DNA of 64,000 nt from Shewanella mangrovisoli (GTDB lineage Bacteria; Pseudomonadota; Gammaproteobacteria; Enterobacterales; Shewanellaceae). The notes below the pieces were generated by a model, which saw nothing but the letters and a program-made list of their open reading frames with translations, did no database searches and was not told the DNA's origin. The DNA is taken from the NCBI RefSeq assembly GCF_019457635.1, contig NZ_CP080412.1:3038001-3102000 (forward strand), in the 5' to 3' direction. Positions 1 through 10,614 of this stretch are shown here, one piece after another. Position 1 is the first letter of the stretch; every line of letters starts with the position of its first letter. The translations under genes and the position numbers were made by a program.

Positions 1-51
1 TGTGTTAACGACAGTTTTCACCATCGCCCATATAAAGGATATCCTACACCC

Positions 52-906
52 ATGACAGCCCAAATAATCGACGGCAAGGCGATTGCTCAATCCATCCGCA
101 CACAACTTCGCGATAAAGTAACCGCCCGCAAAGAGGCAGGACAACGCGTACCAGGTTTAGCCGTCATTCTCGTGGGAGCCGACCCCGCTTCTCAGGTTTA
201 TGTTGGTAGTAAACGTAAAGCCTGTGAAGAAGTGGGATTTATTTCACGCTCTTACGATCTCGATACCAGTTATACCGAAGAAGCCTTATTAGCCCTTATC
301 GACGAACTCAATGATGATCCGACGATCGACGGTATCTTAGTACAGCTTCCTCTGCCTGCGCATATTGAAGACTCTAAAGTGATCGAGCGCATTCGCCCCG
401 ATAAAGATGTCGACGGTTTTCACCCCTATAACGTTGGCCGTTTAGCCCAGCGCATTCCCGTATTACGTTCATGCACCCCAATGGGGATCATGACCTTAAT
501 CAAATCAACGGGTGTCGATACCTACGGATTAGATGCCGTTGTAGTAGGCGCATCAAACATTGTCGGTCGACCAATGACACTGGAGCTATTGCTTGCGGGC
601 TGCACCACAACCACATGCCATCGTTTTACAAAAAATCTCGAACAAAAAATCCGTCAGGCAGATTTAGTCGTGGTAGCCGTGGGTAAACCGGGCTTTATCC
701 CAGGTGAATGGATTAAGCCTGGCGCGATTGTTATCGATGTGGGTATTAACCGCTTAGAAAACGGCACCTTAGTGGGCGATGTGCAATACGATGTTGCTGC
801 CCAAAACGCCAGCTTTATCACCCCAGTACCCGGTGGTGTCGGTCCTATGACGATTGCCAGCTTACTTGAAAATACCCTGTATGCTGCAGAGCAATATCAC
901 GACTAA
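52..906 (+). CDS. folD: Bifunctional methylenetetrahydrofolate dehydrogenase / cyclohydrolase FolD
   Basis: Cytosolic enzyme of one-carbon metabolism: NADP-dependent oxidation of 5,10-methylene-THF, then hydrolysis to 10-formyl-THF. The 284-residue product is full length for the family. The catalytic YVxxK motif is seen at residues 50-54 (Lys54), a Rossmann segment ([11 protein letters not shown]) near the middle, and the C-terminal PGGVGPMT signature. The ATG follows AAGGAT at good spacing. It faces cysS convergently, with a strong bidirectional hairpin between them. Assignment is by sequence recognition and I am confident. Confidence 0.97.
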   Translation: MTAQIIDGKAIAQSIRTQLRDKVTARKEAGQRVPGLAVILVGADPASQVYVGSKRKACEEVGFISRSYDLDTSYTEEALLALIDELNDDPTIDGILVQLPLPAHIEDSKVIERIRPDKDVDGFHPYNVGRLAQRIPVLRSCTPMGIMTLIKSTGVDTYGLDAVVVGASNIVGRPMTLELLLAGCTTTTCHRFTKNLEQKIRQADLVVVAVGKPGFIPGEWIKPGAIVIDVGINRLENGTLVGDVQYDVAAQNASFITPVPGGVGPMTIASLLENTLYAAEQYHD

Positions 907-1051
907 TCAGCTTCGCCATCGCGTAGATAATGGCTTAAATGATGGCGTAAGTTATGGCGTAAATCGCAGCATTTAAACCTGCTATTTAGCCATCTAAGCT
1001 CCAGTAGCCTGTAACGAATAACGTAAACTTAATCAAACGCGTGAAACCAAT

Positions 1052-1078
1052 AAAAAACCTGCCATTGGCAGGTTTTTT
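1052..1078. terminator. Bidirectional rho-independent terminator between folD and cysS
   Basis: A perfect inverted repeat: AAAAAACCTGCCA, one base, then TGGCAGGTTTTTT. Runs of A on one side and T on the other let it stop transcription from both convergent genes. Confidence 0.9.
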
Positions 1079-1128
1079 ATTATCGATGCAAATCTCACTT
1101 AGGCGATGAGGTTATTTCTTACGCCAAC

Positions 1129-2508
1129 CTATTTCTTACGCCAAGTGGTACCGCTTGGACCATCTTCTAAGACTACACCAAGCTCATTTAACCGATTGCG
1201 CGCAACATCAGCCGCTGGCCAATCTTTCTCGGCGCGGGCACGATTACGCTCAACGATAAGCGCTTCAATCTCTGCCACTTCATCGTCACTACCTTCACCT
1301 TTAAAGAAGGCATCGGGCGCTTGGTGCAATAAGCCCAATACATCGGCCAGTTGCTTCATGGCAACTGCCATAGCTGACGCCTGCGCCATATCGGTGGTTT
1401 TCAAACGGTTGATCTCACGTACCATATCAAACAGCACTGAGTAGGCTTCTGGCGTATTAAAGTCATCGTCCATGGCCGCTTTAAATTTAGCGACAAACTC
1501 TTCGGCAGGTGCAGCTGTAACAGTCAGGTCAACATCTTTAATCGCAGTGTATAAACGCTCTAGGGCGGCACGCGCCTGCTTGAGGTTTTCTTCTGAGTAG
1601 TTGATTTGGCTACGATAATGACCCGATAGCAGGAAGTAACGCACGGTTTCAGCGTCGTAATGGCCTAATACATCACGAATGGTGAAGAAATTACCTAAAG
1701 ACTTTGACATCTTCTCGCGGTCAACCATCACCATGCCAGTGTGCATCCAGTAATTCACATACGGCGTATCATGGGCGCAGCAAGACTGAGCAATTTCGTT
1801 CTCATGGTGCGGGAATTGTAAATCTGAACCGCCACCGTGAATATCGAAATGCAGACCTAAATGCTTGCTATTCATCGCCGAACATTCGATATGCCAGCCT
1901 GGACGACCCGGTCCCCATGGCGATTCCCATGTTGGCTCGCCCGGTTTAGACATTTTCCACAGCACGAAATCCATTGGATTTTGCTTGTTATCGTCAACCT
2001 CAACCCGTGCACCCGCCTGTAATTGCTCCAGGTTCTGACCTGATAGACGACCGTACTCAGGGAAAGAGGCCACACTGAACAGCACATCGCCATCGGCAGC
2101 CACATAGGCATGACCACGGGCCAGTAAACGCTCAACCATATCGATGATTTCGGCAATGTGCAGAGTGGCACGTGGCTCGAAATCGGGACGGATCATATTC
2201 AGCGCATCGAAATCCTTGTGCATTTCACCAATCAAGCGATCGGTTAATGTATTGCAATCTTCTTGATTTTCGTTGGCGCGTTTGATGATTTTGTCATCAA
2301 TATCGGTAATGTTACGTTGAAAATTCACTTCATAACCCGCGTAACGCAGGTAGCGAACGATCATATCGAAGGAAACAAAAGTACGCCCATGGCCAATATG
2401 ACACAGATCGTATACGGTCACTCCGCATACATACATCCCAACTTTTCCGGGAGTAATTGGCTTAAATTCCTGTTTTTGGCGGGTAATACTGTTGTAAATC
2501 TTCAACAT
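1129..2508 (-). CDS. cysS: Cysteinyl-tRNA synthetase
   Basis: Class I aminoacyl-tRNA synthetase that charges tRNA-Cys in the cytosol. From the ATG at 2508 the product is 459 residues. It has the zinc ligand Cys28, the HIGH motif at residues 37-40, the GWHIECS and HHENE zinc/active-site segments, and KMSKS in the second half. The frame stays open to 2547, but the MLKIYNS start is preceded by AAGAGA at normal spacing and matches the usual family N-terminus. The last codons and stop are followed by a second copy of the same 14-15 bases (see findings). Confidence 0.96.
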   Translation of the reverse strand: MLKIYNSITRQKQEFKPITPGKVGMYVCGVTVYDLCHIGHGRTFVSFDMIVRYLRYAGYEVNFQRNITDIDDKIIKRANENQEDCNTLTDRLIGEMHKDFDALNMIRPDFEPRATLHIAEIIDMVERLLARGHAYVAADGDVLFSVASFPEYGRLSGQNLEQLQAGARVEVDDNKQNPMDFVLWKMSKPGEPTWESPWGPGRPGWHIECSAMNSKHLGLHFDIHGGGSDLQFPHHENEIAQSCCAHDTPYVNYWMHTGMVMVDREKMSKSLGNFFTIRDVLGHYDAETVRYFLLSGHYRSQINYSEENLKQARAALERLYTAIKDVDLTVTAAPAEEFVAKFKAAMDDDFNTPEAYSVLFDMVREINRLKTTDMAQASAMAVAMKQLADVLGLLHQAPDAFFKGEGSDDEVAEIEALIVERNRARAEKDWPAADVARNRLNELGVVLEDGPSGTTWRKK

Positions 2509-2648
2509 CGGCATTCTCTTCAATGATAGATTCGAGTATAAAATCAAGGGGTCAGTCTACCACGCTGGCGAGGGTTTTGAATACTGCACTTTGCGTGCAA
2601 TCCGAGATAAGTTAGAATCGCGCCACTATTTACTGAGAGTATGAAAAC

Positions 2649-3140
2649 ATGATCACATTACACACTAATTTTGGCGACATTAAACTGCAACTGAACGCCG
2701 AAAAAGCACCGCTGACCGTGGCAAACTTTATGAAATATGTTGACGAAGGTTTCTTCGACGGCACCATTTTCCACCGTGTAATTGACGGCTTTATGATCCA
2801 AGGTGGTGGCTTTAGCGCTGAAATGAGCCAAAAACGTTGCCATGAGCCAGTGAAAAACGAAGCCAACAACGGTTTATCAAACCGTACTGGTACTATCGCG
2901 ATGGCGCGTACTTCTGATCCACACTCAGCGACGGCTCAATTCTTCATCAACGTCAACGATAACACCTTCCTCGATTTCAAATCTGAAAGCATGCAAGGCT
3001 GGGGTTACTGCGTATTTGGTGAAGTTGTTGAAGGCATGGACATCGTTGAAAAAATCAAAGCTGTCAGCACTGGTAACCGTGGCATGCACCAAGATGTGCC
3101 ATTAGAAGCGGTTGTGATTGAAAAAGTCAGTGCGGCCTAA
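2649..3140 (+). CDS. ppiB: Peptidyl-prolyl cis-trans isomerase B (cyclophilin)
   Basis: Cytoplasmic cyclophilin that catalyses proline isomerisation during protein folding. The 163-residue product has the family hallmarks [13 protein letters not shown] and the SATAQFFIN segment, and has no signal peptide, which distinguishes it from the periplasmic PpiA type. It lies 9 bases upstream of lpxH, a ppiB-lpxH arrangement common in gammaproteobacteria, and the two are probably co-transcribed. Confidence 0.95.
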   Translation: MITLHTNFGDIKLQLNAEKAPLTVANFMKYVDEGFFDGTIFHRVIDGFMIQGGGFSAEMSQKRCHEPVKNEANNGLSNRTGTIAMARTSDPHSATAQFFINVNDNTFLDFKSESMQGWGYCVFGEVVEGMDIVEKIKAVSTGNRGMHQDVPLEAVVIEKVSAA

Positions 3141-3149
3141 TTCCCTAGG

Positions 3150-3869
3150 ATGCGGACCTTATTTATTGGCGATCTGCACTTAAGTGCCGATCGCCTCGAT
3201 ATCACCCAAGCCTTTAATCGTTTCCTCGATACAGAACTTGATGATGCCGATGCCCTCTATATTCTGGGGGATTTATTTGAGGTATGGGTCGGCGACGATT
3301 TAGCCGCGCCTTTTGCTCTCGAATTAGCGCGCAAGCTCAAGCAAGTTTCCCAAAGATTGCCCATCTACTTTATTCACGGTAATCGTGACTTTATGTTAGG
3401 CAAACAATTTGCCGATGCTGCGGGCATGCAAATGTTGCCCGAAGTCACTTGTTTAGATCTCTATGGTGTGAATACGGTTATCTTACATGGCGATAGCTTG
3501 TGCACCTTAGATAAAGCCTATCAACGCTTTCGCAAATTACGCAATTTTGCCTTCGCCCGTTGGCTTTATAGCTGTTTGCCGAAGAAAAAACGTCAAGCGA
3601 TTGCCAATAAGATCCGTAGCAATAGTCAGAGCAGCAATCAACAAAAAAGCTATGTCATCATGGATGTGGAACCGAGTGCGGTGGATGCGTTATTTGCCCA
3701 GAGCCACTGCAAACAGATGATCCACGGTCATACCCACAGACCCGCCATCCACAACTTAACTCATGGCTGTAAACGTATTGTGGTCGGTGATTGGTACGAG
3801 CAAGGCAGTGTGTTGGTGGTCAGCGCCGACGGCGTGGAGTTAAAAAGCCTGCCCTTCGACGCCAGCTAA
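3150..3869 (+). CDS. lpxH: UDP-2,3-diacylglucosamine pyrophosphatase LpxH
   Basis: Metallophosphoesterase of lipid A synthesis. It cleaves UDP-2,3-diacylglucosamine to lipid X at the inner face of the inner membrane. The 239-residue product shows the ordered metal-binding motifs GDLHLS near residue 7, GDLFEVW, GNRDFM, an HGD segment and the C-terminal HGHTHRP. It follows ppiB closely, so they likely form an operon. The ATG has only a weak ribosome-binding site, consistent with coupling to ppiB. Confidence 0.95.
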   Translation: MRTLFIGDLHLSADRLDITQAFNRFLDTELDDADALYILGDLFEVWVGDDLAAPFALELARKLKQVSQRLPIYFIHGNRDFMLGKQFADAAGMQMLPEVTCLDLYGVNTVILHGDSLCTLDKAYQRFRKLRNFAFARWLYSCLPKKKRQAIANKIRSNSQSSNQQKSYVIMDVEPSAVDALFAQSHCKQMIHGHTHRPAIHNLTHGCKRIVVGDWYEQGSVLVVSADGVELKSLPFDAS

Positions 3870-3914
3870 GAAACTTTAGCGTCTGCACCATTAGCGCATC
3901 GAAGCGCTTAGGCC

Positions 3915-4724
3915 TCATACCTGAATATGGTTGAGGCCACTATTTATATTTCCACTAGGCACTAAGGGTTGACCACTGTGGAAATGAAACTCGTCATCGG
4001 GCGCCATAATCAATTCGGCTTCCCTCTCGCCAAAATAAGCGACCCGCTCGGTAATATCTTCCGTTGAAACCAGCTGCGCCAGCTTAAGATAATCCTCAAA
4101 ATGACGCGCCTCAGAGCGCAGTAAGGACACATAAAACTTACTTAACTCCGCATCCAAGTAAGGCGCTAATTTGGCAAAGCGCTCACAAGAGCGCGCCTCA
4201 ATATACGCACCCACAATCAACTTATCTCGCAGAATATCCTTCTCATGGGTGGTCACATGGCTCATCATGCCCTTTGCGTAACGTCCCGCACGAATATTGC
4301 GATACGGAATATGCCGTGCGTGCATCAGCTCCAGCACTTGCTCAAAATGATGGAATTCTTCTTTTATCAACCGGATCAGTGGCGGGATAAGATCCTGAGC
4401 AAAGGCAAAATGTTGATTCGGCTGTAGATTGGCAACCAGCTCGTTCTTTTTGACATCGCGAGCCAAAAACTGCTCGATATCGCGATCCTTGTGATAAACA
4501 AATTCCTCATAGGGTTTTGCCCACGCCAATAGCGATTGCCCGCTGTCTTTATCCAAGGCGTATCGCCTCAACAAGAACATCGCAGTCTGCGCCGCTTTTA
4601 GCTCACAATTACAATGGTCGATTAAGAGTTCATCTAACGAGGGAGAGGCTCTTGCCATATCAATCCAAGTTTGCGGCGTTTCACAACGAAGAAACGCATG
4701 AACAGGTGCCAGTAATTGCTGCAT
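3915..4724 (-). CDS. miaE: tRNA 2-methylthio-N6-isopentenyl-adenosine-37 hydroxylase MiaE
   Basis: Non-haem diiron monooxygenase that hydroxylates the ms2i6A base at position 37 of tRNAs reading U-starting codons. It is known mainly from facultative anaerobes, where it is oxygen dependent. The product, about 269 residues, has the carboxylate/histidine pairs expected of the ferritin-like fold, for example EFHHFEQ mid-protein and EARHFEDY in the last third. The frame extends to an ATG at 4742, but that start has no ribosome-binding site. The ATG at 4724 follows GAGTG and gives the usual family length. Confidence 0.92.
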   Translation of the reverse strand: MQQLLAPVHAFLRCETPQTWIDMARASPSLDELLIDHCNCELKAAQTAMFLLRRYALDKDSGQSLLAWAKPYEEFVYHKDRDIEQFLARDVKKNELVANLQPNQHFAFAQDLIPPLIRLIKEEFHHFEQVLELMHARHIPYRNIRAGRYAKGMMSHVTTHEKDILRDKLIVGAYIEARSCERFAKLAPYLDAELSKFYVSLLRSEARHFEDYLKLAQLVSTEDITERVAYFGEREAELIMAPDDEFHFHSGQPLVPSGNINSGLNHIQV

Positions 4725-5003
4725 GGGATCACTCAAAATCATTAAAAAAATATCGTCATATTTTACGCGTAATTATCGACAAGCTATAGCTTTACACCGC
4801 AGTAAACTTGACGAGATGAACTTTTTGTTCAATAAATAATCTACACCTTAAGAACTGAGATCCTGATCACATAGCGTCTCAATTCGGAGTGTACACAGTC
4901 GGGCGTTGAGGGATAGGAGAGCGTTTAACCCTGATTGTAGAGCTGTTGTCAGCTCGTCTGACGTTTGGCGAGCCATCATCAATGCTGAACAAGGATAATT
5001 ATA

Positions 5004-5600
5004 ATGATACTGAATCACTTAATGGGGTTATACACTCATCCAAAACAAGAGTGGCACGCGATTGAGAAGAATCACGAGGCACTCAAAAGTAGTTTAAGTC
5101 ACGTTATTCTCATCGCACTCATTCCGGCTGTCTGTAGCTTTATCGCCACCGCATATATTGGTTGGAATCCGGGTTCGGGTGATCCGATTTATCTCACACC
5201 ACAAAGCGCCATGTTTATGTCTGTGGGAATGTACTTTGGTCTGATTGTGGGCGTCTTTGCCCTCGCCTATTTAGCCTACTGGATGGCAAAAACCTTCGAT
5301 GCCCAGCCAACTTTCACCCAAGCATTAGAACTTGCATCCTACACTGCAACACCGCTGTTTATGGTCGGTCTGGCAGCCCTCTACCCGGTACTCTGGTTTA
5401 TTATGATTGTTGGGTTGGTTGGCTTAGCCTACTCGGTTTATCTGCTGTACGCAGGTGTGCCCATCATTATGAATATCCCTGAAGAGAAAGGCTTTATTTA
5501 CGCCAGCTCTATGGTCACCGCCGGTTTAGTGCTCTTGGTCGGTTTAATGGCCACCAGCGTTATCCTCTGGAGCATTGGCTTTGGTCCTATGTACCAATAA
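5004..5600 (+). CDS. Yip1-family integral membrane protein
   Basis: A 198-residue inner-membrane protein with about five hydrophobic segments. It resembles the bacterial Yip1/DUF1282 family, whose function is not established; the N-terminal motif (MGLYTHPKQEWHAIE) is typical. The start is supported by AAGGA nine bases upstream. It stands alone, divergent from miaE, and ends in a clear terminator. No enzymatic motif is visible. Confidence 0.8.
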   Translation: MILNHLMGLYTHPKQEWHAIEKNHEALKSSLSHVILIALIPAVCSFIATAYIGWNPGSGDPIYLTPQSAMFMSVGMYFGLIVGVFALAYLAYWMAKTFDAQPTFTQALELASYTATPLFMVGLAALYPVLWFIMIVGLVGLAYSVYLLYAGVPIIMNIPEEKGFIYASSMVTAGLVLLVGLMATSVILWSIGFGPMYQ

Positions 5601-5698
5601 GGTATCAGTAGACGTTTAATCAACAAGCAACAGGTGGCTGAAAAGTAGCGATAACAGCTGATAAAAATTGTTAAATCTAAAAGATGTAAAAAAGCAAA

Positions 5699-5738
5699 GG
5701 CCCTTAGGTTTTATATCACTAAGGGCCGTTTTATTTGT
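5699..5738 (+). terminator. Terminator after the Yip1-family gene
   Basis: GGCCCTTAG pairs with CTAAGGGCC across an 11-base loop, followed by a GTTTTATTTG tail. Confidence 0.85.
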
Positions 5739-5807
5739 TAATGCAGTTTGTAACTAGCAACAGCAATGCATCATAGTGCGGCAGCGATTATCGCGGCCAA
5801 CAACTTG

Positions 5808-7478
5808 CTATTCAAACGAGTCACGCAGTGCAACTGTTAGGTTAAAGACTAAATGCTCAGCTGACGAGTCTTTATTGTCAGCACAGAAATAACCTTCACG
5901 CTCAAACTGGTATGCTTTTTCCACTGGCGCATTAGCAAGGCTTGCTTCAACTAAACCATTAACCACTTCAAGTGAATTAGGGTTAAGCACTTCATCCACT
6001 GTCTCTGCTGCTGCAGGATTTGGATCCGTGAACAAGCGTTGGTATAAACGGAATTCAGCTGGTTTGGCCGTAGTGGCTTCAACCCAATGGATTACGCCTT
6101 TTATCTTGCGACCATCGGCAGGGTTTTTACCCAAGGTATCCGCATCGTAGCTGCAGTAAACCGTGGTGATATTGCCTTCGCTGTCTTTGTCACAACGCTC
6201 AGCCTTAATCACATAAGCATTACGTAGGCGCACTTCTTTGCCCATCACTAGACGCTTGTACTGCTTATTGGCTTCTTCTCTGAAATCCGCCACATCGATA
6301 TACAGTTCGCGGCCAAAGGCAAGTTCGCGTGTACCCATGCTTTCATCGCTTGGGTGAGAAGCAGCTTGAATCGTCTCGATTTGACCTTCTGGGTAGTTCT
6401 CAATCACGACTTTTAATGGACGCAGTACGGCCATCGCACGTGGCGCATGCTCGTTAAGCTCTTCACGGATGCAGGCATCGAGCATTGCCGCTTCAATCAT
6501 GTTTTCTTGCTTAGTGATACCAATACGTTGGCAAAACTCGCGGATAGACGCTGGGGTATAACCACGACGACGCAGGCCAGCAATTGTTGGCATACGTGGG
6601 TCATCCCATCCAGAGACTAACTTACGCGTCACTAAGTCATTTAATTTACGCTTAGACATCAGCGTATATTCAAGATTTAAGCGAGAAAACTCGTACTGAC
6701 GAGTACGGTTGGGCGCTTGGAAATCATCTAAATTGTCGAGAACCCAATCGTAAAGACGACGGTTGTCTTGGAACTCAAGCGTACATAACGAGTGAGTAAT
6801 GTGCTCCAGCGCATCGGAAATACAGTGAGTGAAGTCGTACATTGGATAAATGCACCACTTGTCACCTGTTTGATGATGGTGAGCAAAACGAATACGGTAA
6901 ATCACCGGATCGCGCATACACATGAAAGGCGATGCCATGTCGATTTTGGCACGCAATGCACACTCACCTTCTTTGAATTCACCCTTACGCATTTTTTCAA
7001 ATAATTGCAGGTTTTCTTCAACGGAAGTGTCACGGTACGGGCTGTTTTTACCCGGCTCTTTTAAGGTACCACGGTATTCGCGGGTTTCATCGGCATTGAG
7101 GAAACACACATAAGCTAAGCCCTTGTTGATCAACTCAACCGCGTATTGGTGTAATTGGTCGAAATAGTTAGAGGAATAACGGACTTCACCATCCCACTGG
7201 AATCCCAACCAACGCACATCCGCCTGAATAGAATTAACATAATCAATGTCTTCTTTTTCAGGATTGGTATCATCAAAACGTAAATTACAAAGGCCCTGGT
7301 AATCGCGCGCAATGCCGAAGTTCAAACAGATAGACTTAGCATGACCAATATGCAGATAACCATTTGGCTCGGGAGGAAAACGCGTCTGCACACTGGTGTG
7401 CTTACCGCTTTTCAGATCCTCATCAATGATATTACGGATAAAGTTACTCGGACGTACTTCAGTGTCCACATGACTCAT
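5808..7478 (-). CDS. glnS: Glutaminyl-tRNA synthetase
   Basis: Class I synthetase that charges tRNA-Gln directly in the cytosol. The product is about 556 residues from the ATG at 7478. It has the HIGH motif ([11 protein letters not shown]) in the first 50 residues and the KMSKS-equivalent MSKRKL mid-protein, then the beta-barrel anticodon-binding region. The open frame begins at 7523, but AGAGGAA lies just upstream of 7478, and [16 protein letters not shown] is the natural N-terminus. It appears to be monocistronic. Confidence 0.97.
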   Translation of the reverse strand: MSHVDTEVRPSNFIRNIIDEDLKSGKHTSVQTRFPPEPNGYLHIGHAKSICLNFGIARDYQGLCNLRFDDTNPEKEDIDYVNSIQADVRWLGFQWDGEVRYSSNYFDQLHQYAVELINKGLAYVCFLNADETREYRGTLKEPGKNSPYRDTSVEENLQLFEKMRKGEFKEGECALRAKIDMASPFMCMRDPVIYRIRFAHHHQTGDKWCIYPMYDFTHCISDALEHITHSLCTLEFQDNRRLYDWVLDNLDDFQAPNRTRQYEFSRLNLEYTLMSKRKLNDLVTRKLVSGWDDPRMPTIAGLRRRGYTPASIREFCQRIGITKQENMIEAAMLDACIREELNEHAPRAMAVLRPLKVVIENYPEGQIETIQAASHPSDESMGTRELAFGRELYIDVADFREEANKQYKRLVMGKEVRLRNAYVIKAERCDKDSEGNITTVYCSYDADTLGKNPADGRKIKGVIHWVEATTAKPAEFRLYQRLFTDPNPAAAETVDEVLNPNSLEVVNGLVEASLANAPVEKAYQFEREGYFCADNKDSSAEHLVFNLTVALRDSFE

Positions 7479-7595
7479 GGAATTCCTCTTTGCGAACAAT
7501 GGCAATTTTAACAAAACCCGCATGATCCTACAGATCTCGGCCAGTTACAATGCCCAGTATAAAAAACTATGGTTTATGGCATGGATAGTAAAACA

Positions 7596-7624
7596 ATAAA
7601 AGCAGCCATGAAAGCTGCTTTTAT
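7596..7624 (-). terminator. Terminator downstream of feoB
   Basis: ATAAAAGCAGC pairs with GCTGCTTTTAT across a seven-base loop. On the minus strand the stem is followed by a T-rich tail, fitting termination of feoAB. The stem is symmetrical enough to work both ways. Confidence 0.8.
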
Positions 7625-7661
7625 CTTTGTCATTACTAAGCTGACATTTATTACTCAGCGG

Positions 7662-9956
7662 TTACTCGGTAATGATCCTAACGCCTGGAATGATCTGTTG
7701 GGTTCTACGGCCCTTACGTTTGAGCCACAGGTAGAACACCACGAGCGCCACGAGGAAGAAACCAATCCACAGACTCGATTGCAGTGGATGCACACTAAAG
7801 GTCGCCGCTTGGTAAGCAATGGTTGCACTGCCGTAGGCCAGTGAGAATGTCCAAGTGGCAGCAAAGGTTGCCCAGCGAGTACCAAACTCATTCACTAAGG
7901 CGCCCATCGCGGCGACACAGGGTGTATAGAGTAAGATAAACAGCAGATAAGCAAACGCCGCGACCTTAGTGGTAAAGCCTGACTGCAAGGCACTAAAGGT
8001 TGATGTTGCGACACCTTGCGCCTCTGCGGCAACATCGGTACTCGAGACATCACCCACAGATAACTTAAGCGGATCTTCTAAATCCAAACCGAATAAGTTA
8101 GCAGGAATCGTCGCCAATGCTTCGCTGAAACTATCAGCCAATGGTGTTAATTCGCCATCGTCATGGGCTGCATTGGTATACAAGCTGTTGAGTGTGCCGA
8201 CTACCGCTTCTTTAGCGAAAATCCCCGTGATAATACCCACAGTCGCAGGCCAGTTATCTTGCTCAATCCCCATAGGGGCAAAGATAGGGGTGACTTTTTG
8301 GCTCGCCACACTTAAGAGTGACGCTTGGCTATCTTCATGGCCAAAAGTGCCATCAACCCCAATCGCATTGATAAAGTTCAGCAGTGTCACTACAAGTACG
8401 ATAGTTTTACCCGCACCTAAGATAAAGCTCTTAGTCCGCTTACCAGTTCGCACCATCACGGCTTTAAATTTAGGCAGTTCATAGCTTGGCAGCTCCATCA
8501 CCACCGCACTGCTGGTACCGGGTAATAAGGTGCTGCGCAGTAATAATCCAGTACCAATCGCCGCAAAAATCCCAATCACATACAGTAAAAACACTAGGTT
8601 TTGACCAGAATCAGGGAAGAAGGCCGCCGCAAATAGCGCATACACAGGTAGACGCGCACCGCAGGACATAAAGGGAGCCATCATACCTGTCACGATACGC
8701 TCACGCTCACTGCCTAAGGTACGAGTCGCCATAATGGCTGGCACCGAACACCCAAAGCCCACAATCATGGGCACGAAGGCTTTGCCCGGCAAGCCAATAC
8801 GGCGCATTAAGCCATCCACCACGAAGGCGGCGCGGGCCATATAGCCTGAGCTTTCAAGAATGGATAAACCGAGGAATAGCGCTGCGATAACCGGAATAAA
8901 GGTTGATACGGTTTGAATACCTTGACCGACACCACCCGCGAGAATCGTCACAAGCCATGCCGGTGCGCCGATATTACCAAGCAATGCGCCAAAATGATCG
9001 ACCAGTAAAGCACCGACAAACACATCGAAGAAATCGATAAATGCACTGCCAATGTTGATGCTGAACATAAACATCAGATACATGACAAATAAGAACACCG
9101 GAATGCCAAGTACGGGATGTAAGACTAATTTATCAAGTTTATCGCTCAGTGTTAGGAAGCCATCTGCTTTCACTGAACCTTGGAATACACGCTCGACAAA
9201 GTTAAAACGTGTCGTTGCGACCAGTACTTCGATATCATGCCCTTGCTGCGCAATTTGCTGGGTGCAAGTATTCACTTCATCCTGCAGTTCAGCATTTTTA
9301 CAACTGCCACAACCAGAACCATTACCTAACATCGCCAAGGCGCGACCACGGCTTAAGTTGGGATCTTTACTGCAAAGGAGTTGCACGCCCGCTTCAATTT
9401 GTTCGTCGTAATCGAGTATTAAAGGTGCTTCTGATACGCGGCCTTGGAGTAAGTCCAATACCTGCGCTTGCACTTTGGCCACATCGGCAGGGTCGCGAGA
9501 ACACACGCCAATCACAGGGCAACCTAACTCTTGGCTCATTTTCTTTAAATCAACACGGATCCCACGCTTGATGGCAGCATCGATTTTATTCAATACCACC
9601 ACCATAGGAATAGACAGCTCGCGAAGCTGTGCCGTCAAATAGAGGTGACGCTCGATATTGGTCGCATCGACTAAGTTGATGATGCCATCGACACGTTGTT
9701 CGGCGAGGTACTGCTGAGCAATCTGCTCATCGAGGGAACAATCACAACTGTTACCCGCAGGGAGTAAATCGTAAATGCCGGGTAAGTCGGTTAAGTAAAC
9801 ATCGGCGCCATTAAGGGTAAAATGACCGGTTTTTTTCTCGACGGTCACACCGGACCAGTTGCCTACTTGTTGATTCGCGCCCGTTAGCGCGTTAAAGAGT
9901 GTTGATTTTCCCGCGTTTGGGTTACCAACAGTGACGCAATGAAACTGCTTAGTCAT
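7662..9956 (-). CDS. feoB: Ferrous iron transport protein B (GTPase/permease)
   Basis: Main inner-membrane Fe(II) importer. The 764-residue product has an N-terminal G domain with GNPNAGKST (G1), DLPGIYDL (G3) and VLNKIDA (G4), a helical GDI-like spacer, then the two-Gate membrane domain with many transmembrane helices. A Cys-rich stretch (GSGCGSCKN) in the spacer between the G domain and membrane part may bind metal; that is inference. It overlaps feoA by eight bases, so translation is probably coupled. Lying beside the anaerobic Fe(III)-reduction genes, it would take up the Fe(II) they produce. Confidence 0.96.
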   Translation of the reverse strand: MTKQFHCVTVGNPNAGKSTLFNALTGANQQVGNWSGVTVEKKTGHFTLNGADVYLTDLPGIYDLLPAGNSCDCSLDEQIAQQYLAEQRVDGIINLVDATNIERHLYLTAQLRELSIPMVVVLNKIDAAIKRGIRVDLKKMSQELGCPVIGVCSRDPADVAKVQAQVLDLLQGRVSEAPLILDYDEQIEAGVQLLCSKDPNLSRGRALAMLGNGSGCGSCKNAELQDEVNTCTQQIAQQGHDIEVLVATTRFNFVERVFQGSVKADGFLTLSDKLDKLVLHPVLGIPVFLFVMYLMFMFSINIGSAFIDFFDVFVGALLVDHFGALLGNIGAPAWLVTILAGGVGQGIQTVSTFIPVIAALFLGLSILESSGYMARAAFVVDGLMRRIGLPGKAFVPMIVGFGCSVPAIMATRTLGSERERIVTGMMAPFMSCGARLPVYALFAAAFFPDSGQNLVFLLYVIGIFAAIGTGLLLRSTLLPGTSSAVVMELPSYELPKFKAVMVRTGKRTKSFILGAGKTIVLVVTLLNFINAIGVDGTFGHEDSQASLLSVASQKVTPIFAPMGIEQDNWPATVGIITGIFAKEAVVGTLNSLYTNAAHDDGELTPLADSFSEALATIPANLFGLDLEDPLKLSVGDVSSTDVAAEAQGVATSTFSALQSGFTTKVAAFAYLLFILLYTPCVAAMGALVNEFGTRWATFAATWTFSLAYGSATIAYQAATFSVHPLQSSLWIGFFLVALVVFYLWLKRKGRRTQQIIPGVRIITE

Positions 9957-10188
9957 TCGCCTTTTCCACCTCTATGATGTCTGCCAGATCTCTGCGCATA
10001 CAAAGCTTACTGCCACGAATATCCAACTCTAAACCAGAGCCCATTGGCGCTCTGCGGATCAACGAAAATCGTGTATTTGGGGTGATACCCATGGATAATA
10101 ATTTACGCTTCACTGTCTGCGGCAGATCTAATCGCCCGATTTCAGAAATAATGCCACGGTCACCGGGACTGAGTTCGCTTAACTTCAT
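9949..10188 (-). CDS. feoA: Ferrous iron transport accessory protein A
   Basis: A 79-residue cytosolic SH3-like protein that works with FeoB. It begins MKLSELSPGDRG and keeps the usual hydrophobic core, with one short domain spanning the whole protein. It is the first gene of the feoAB operon and diverges from mtrD across a 426-base control region. No feoC is seen after feoB. Confidence 0.93.
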   Translation of the reverse strand: MKLSELSPGDRGIISEIGRLDLPQTVKRKLLSMGITPNTRFSLIRRAPMGSGLELDIRGSKLCMRRDLADIIEVEKAND

Positions 10189-10322
10189 TACCTATTTCAC
10201 CTTGTAACAGCTTCAGCTTGAAAAACTGCGCCCATTGTATCTGAGCGATGGCTCTAATAACTTTACCTAGATCAAGCTTTATGACTGGTAACGATAATAG
10301 TTTTCAATTGTGTTGAGTATTA

Positions 10323-10338
10323 TGTGACAAAAATCTCA
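10323..10338. promoter_or_regulatory. Candidate CRP site 1 (feoA-mtrD gap)
   Basis: TGTGA, six bases, TCTCA: nine of ten consensus positions of the CRP half-sites. CRP is known to activate anaerobic respiration genes in Shewanella; use of this site is inference. Confidence 0.45.
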
Positions 10339-10445
10339 ATGAATAAACGCCTGACCAAAAATAAAAATCCCCATAAAGGTACATCACGCTGTGCAAGTTA
10401 GAGTAAAAGTCAACGAGCTGTAAACGAGTGCCCCACAAACCAAAG

Positions 10446-10461
10446 TGAGAACAAGATCACA
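10446..10461. promoter_or_regulatory. Candidate CRP site 2 upstream of mtrD
   Basis: TGAGA, six bases, TCACA: nine of ten consensus positions. It lies about 154 bases before the mtrD start codon, a plausible activator position if the leader is long. Confidence 0.45.
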
Positions 10462-10614
10462 CTTCGTTATTTATCACGAGCAAAATCATCCTTCTTTACT
10501 GTCAATGCCCACAAAAATGTTACGCGATTGTCGCAAATTTGTTCTAGTATTAATCAGCTAAATTAGCGATGTCGAAAGCTTGAAAAATAACAAATAAAAC
10601 GCACTCGGGAATAG

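Larger units (their letters stand above)
10189..10614. promoter_or_regulatory. Divergent control region between feoA and mtrD
   Basis: This 426-base AT-rich gap must hold the promoters of both the feoAB and mtrDEF transcripts. It contains two CRP-like sites, listed separately, and a GATAAT-containing stretch near 10295-10310 that only partly resembles a Fur box. No open frame of note was seen. Confidence 0.6.

Noticed and set aside
7969..8484. Open frame of about 170 codons on the plus strand inside feoB
   Set aside because: Antisense to the conserved feoB membrane domain, no ribosome-binding site; a shadow of the real gene.
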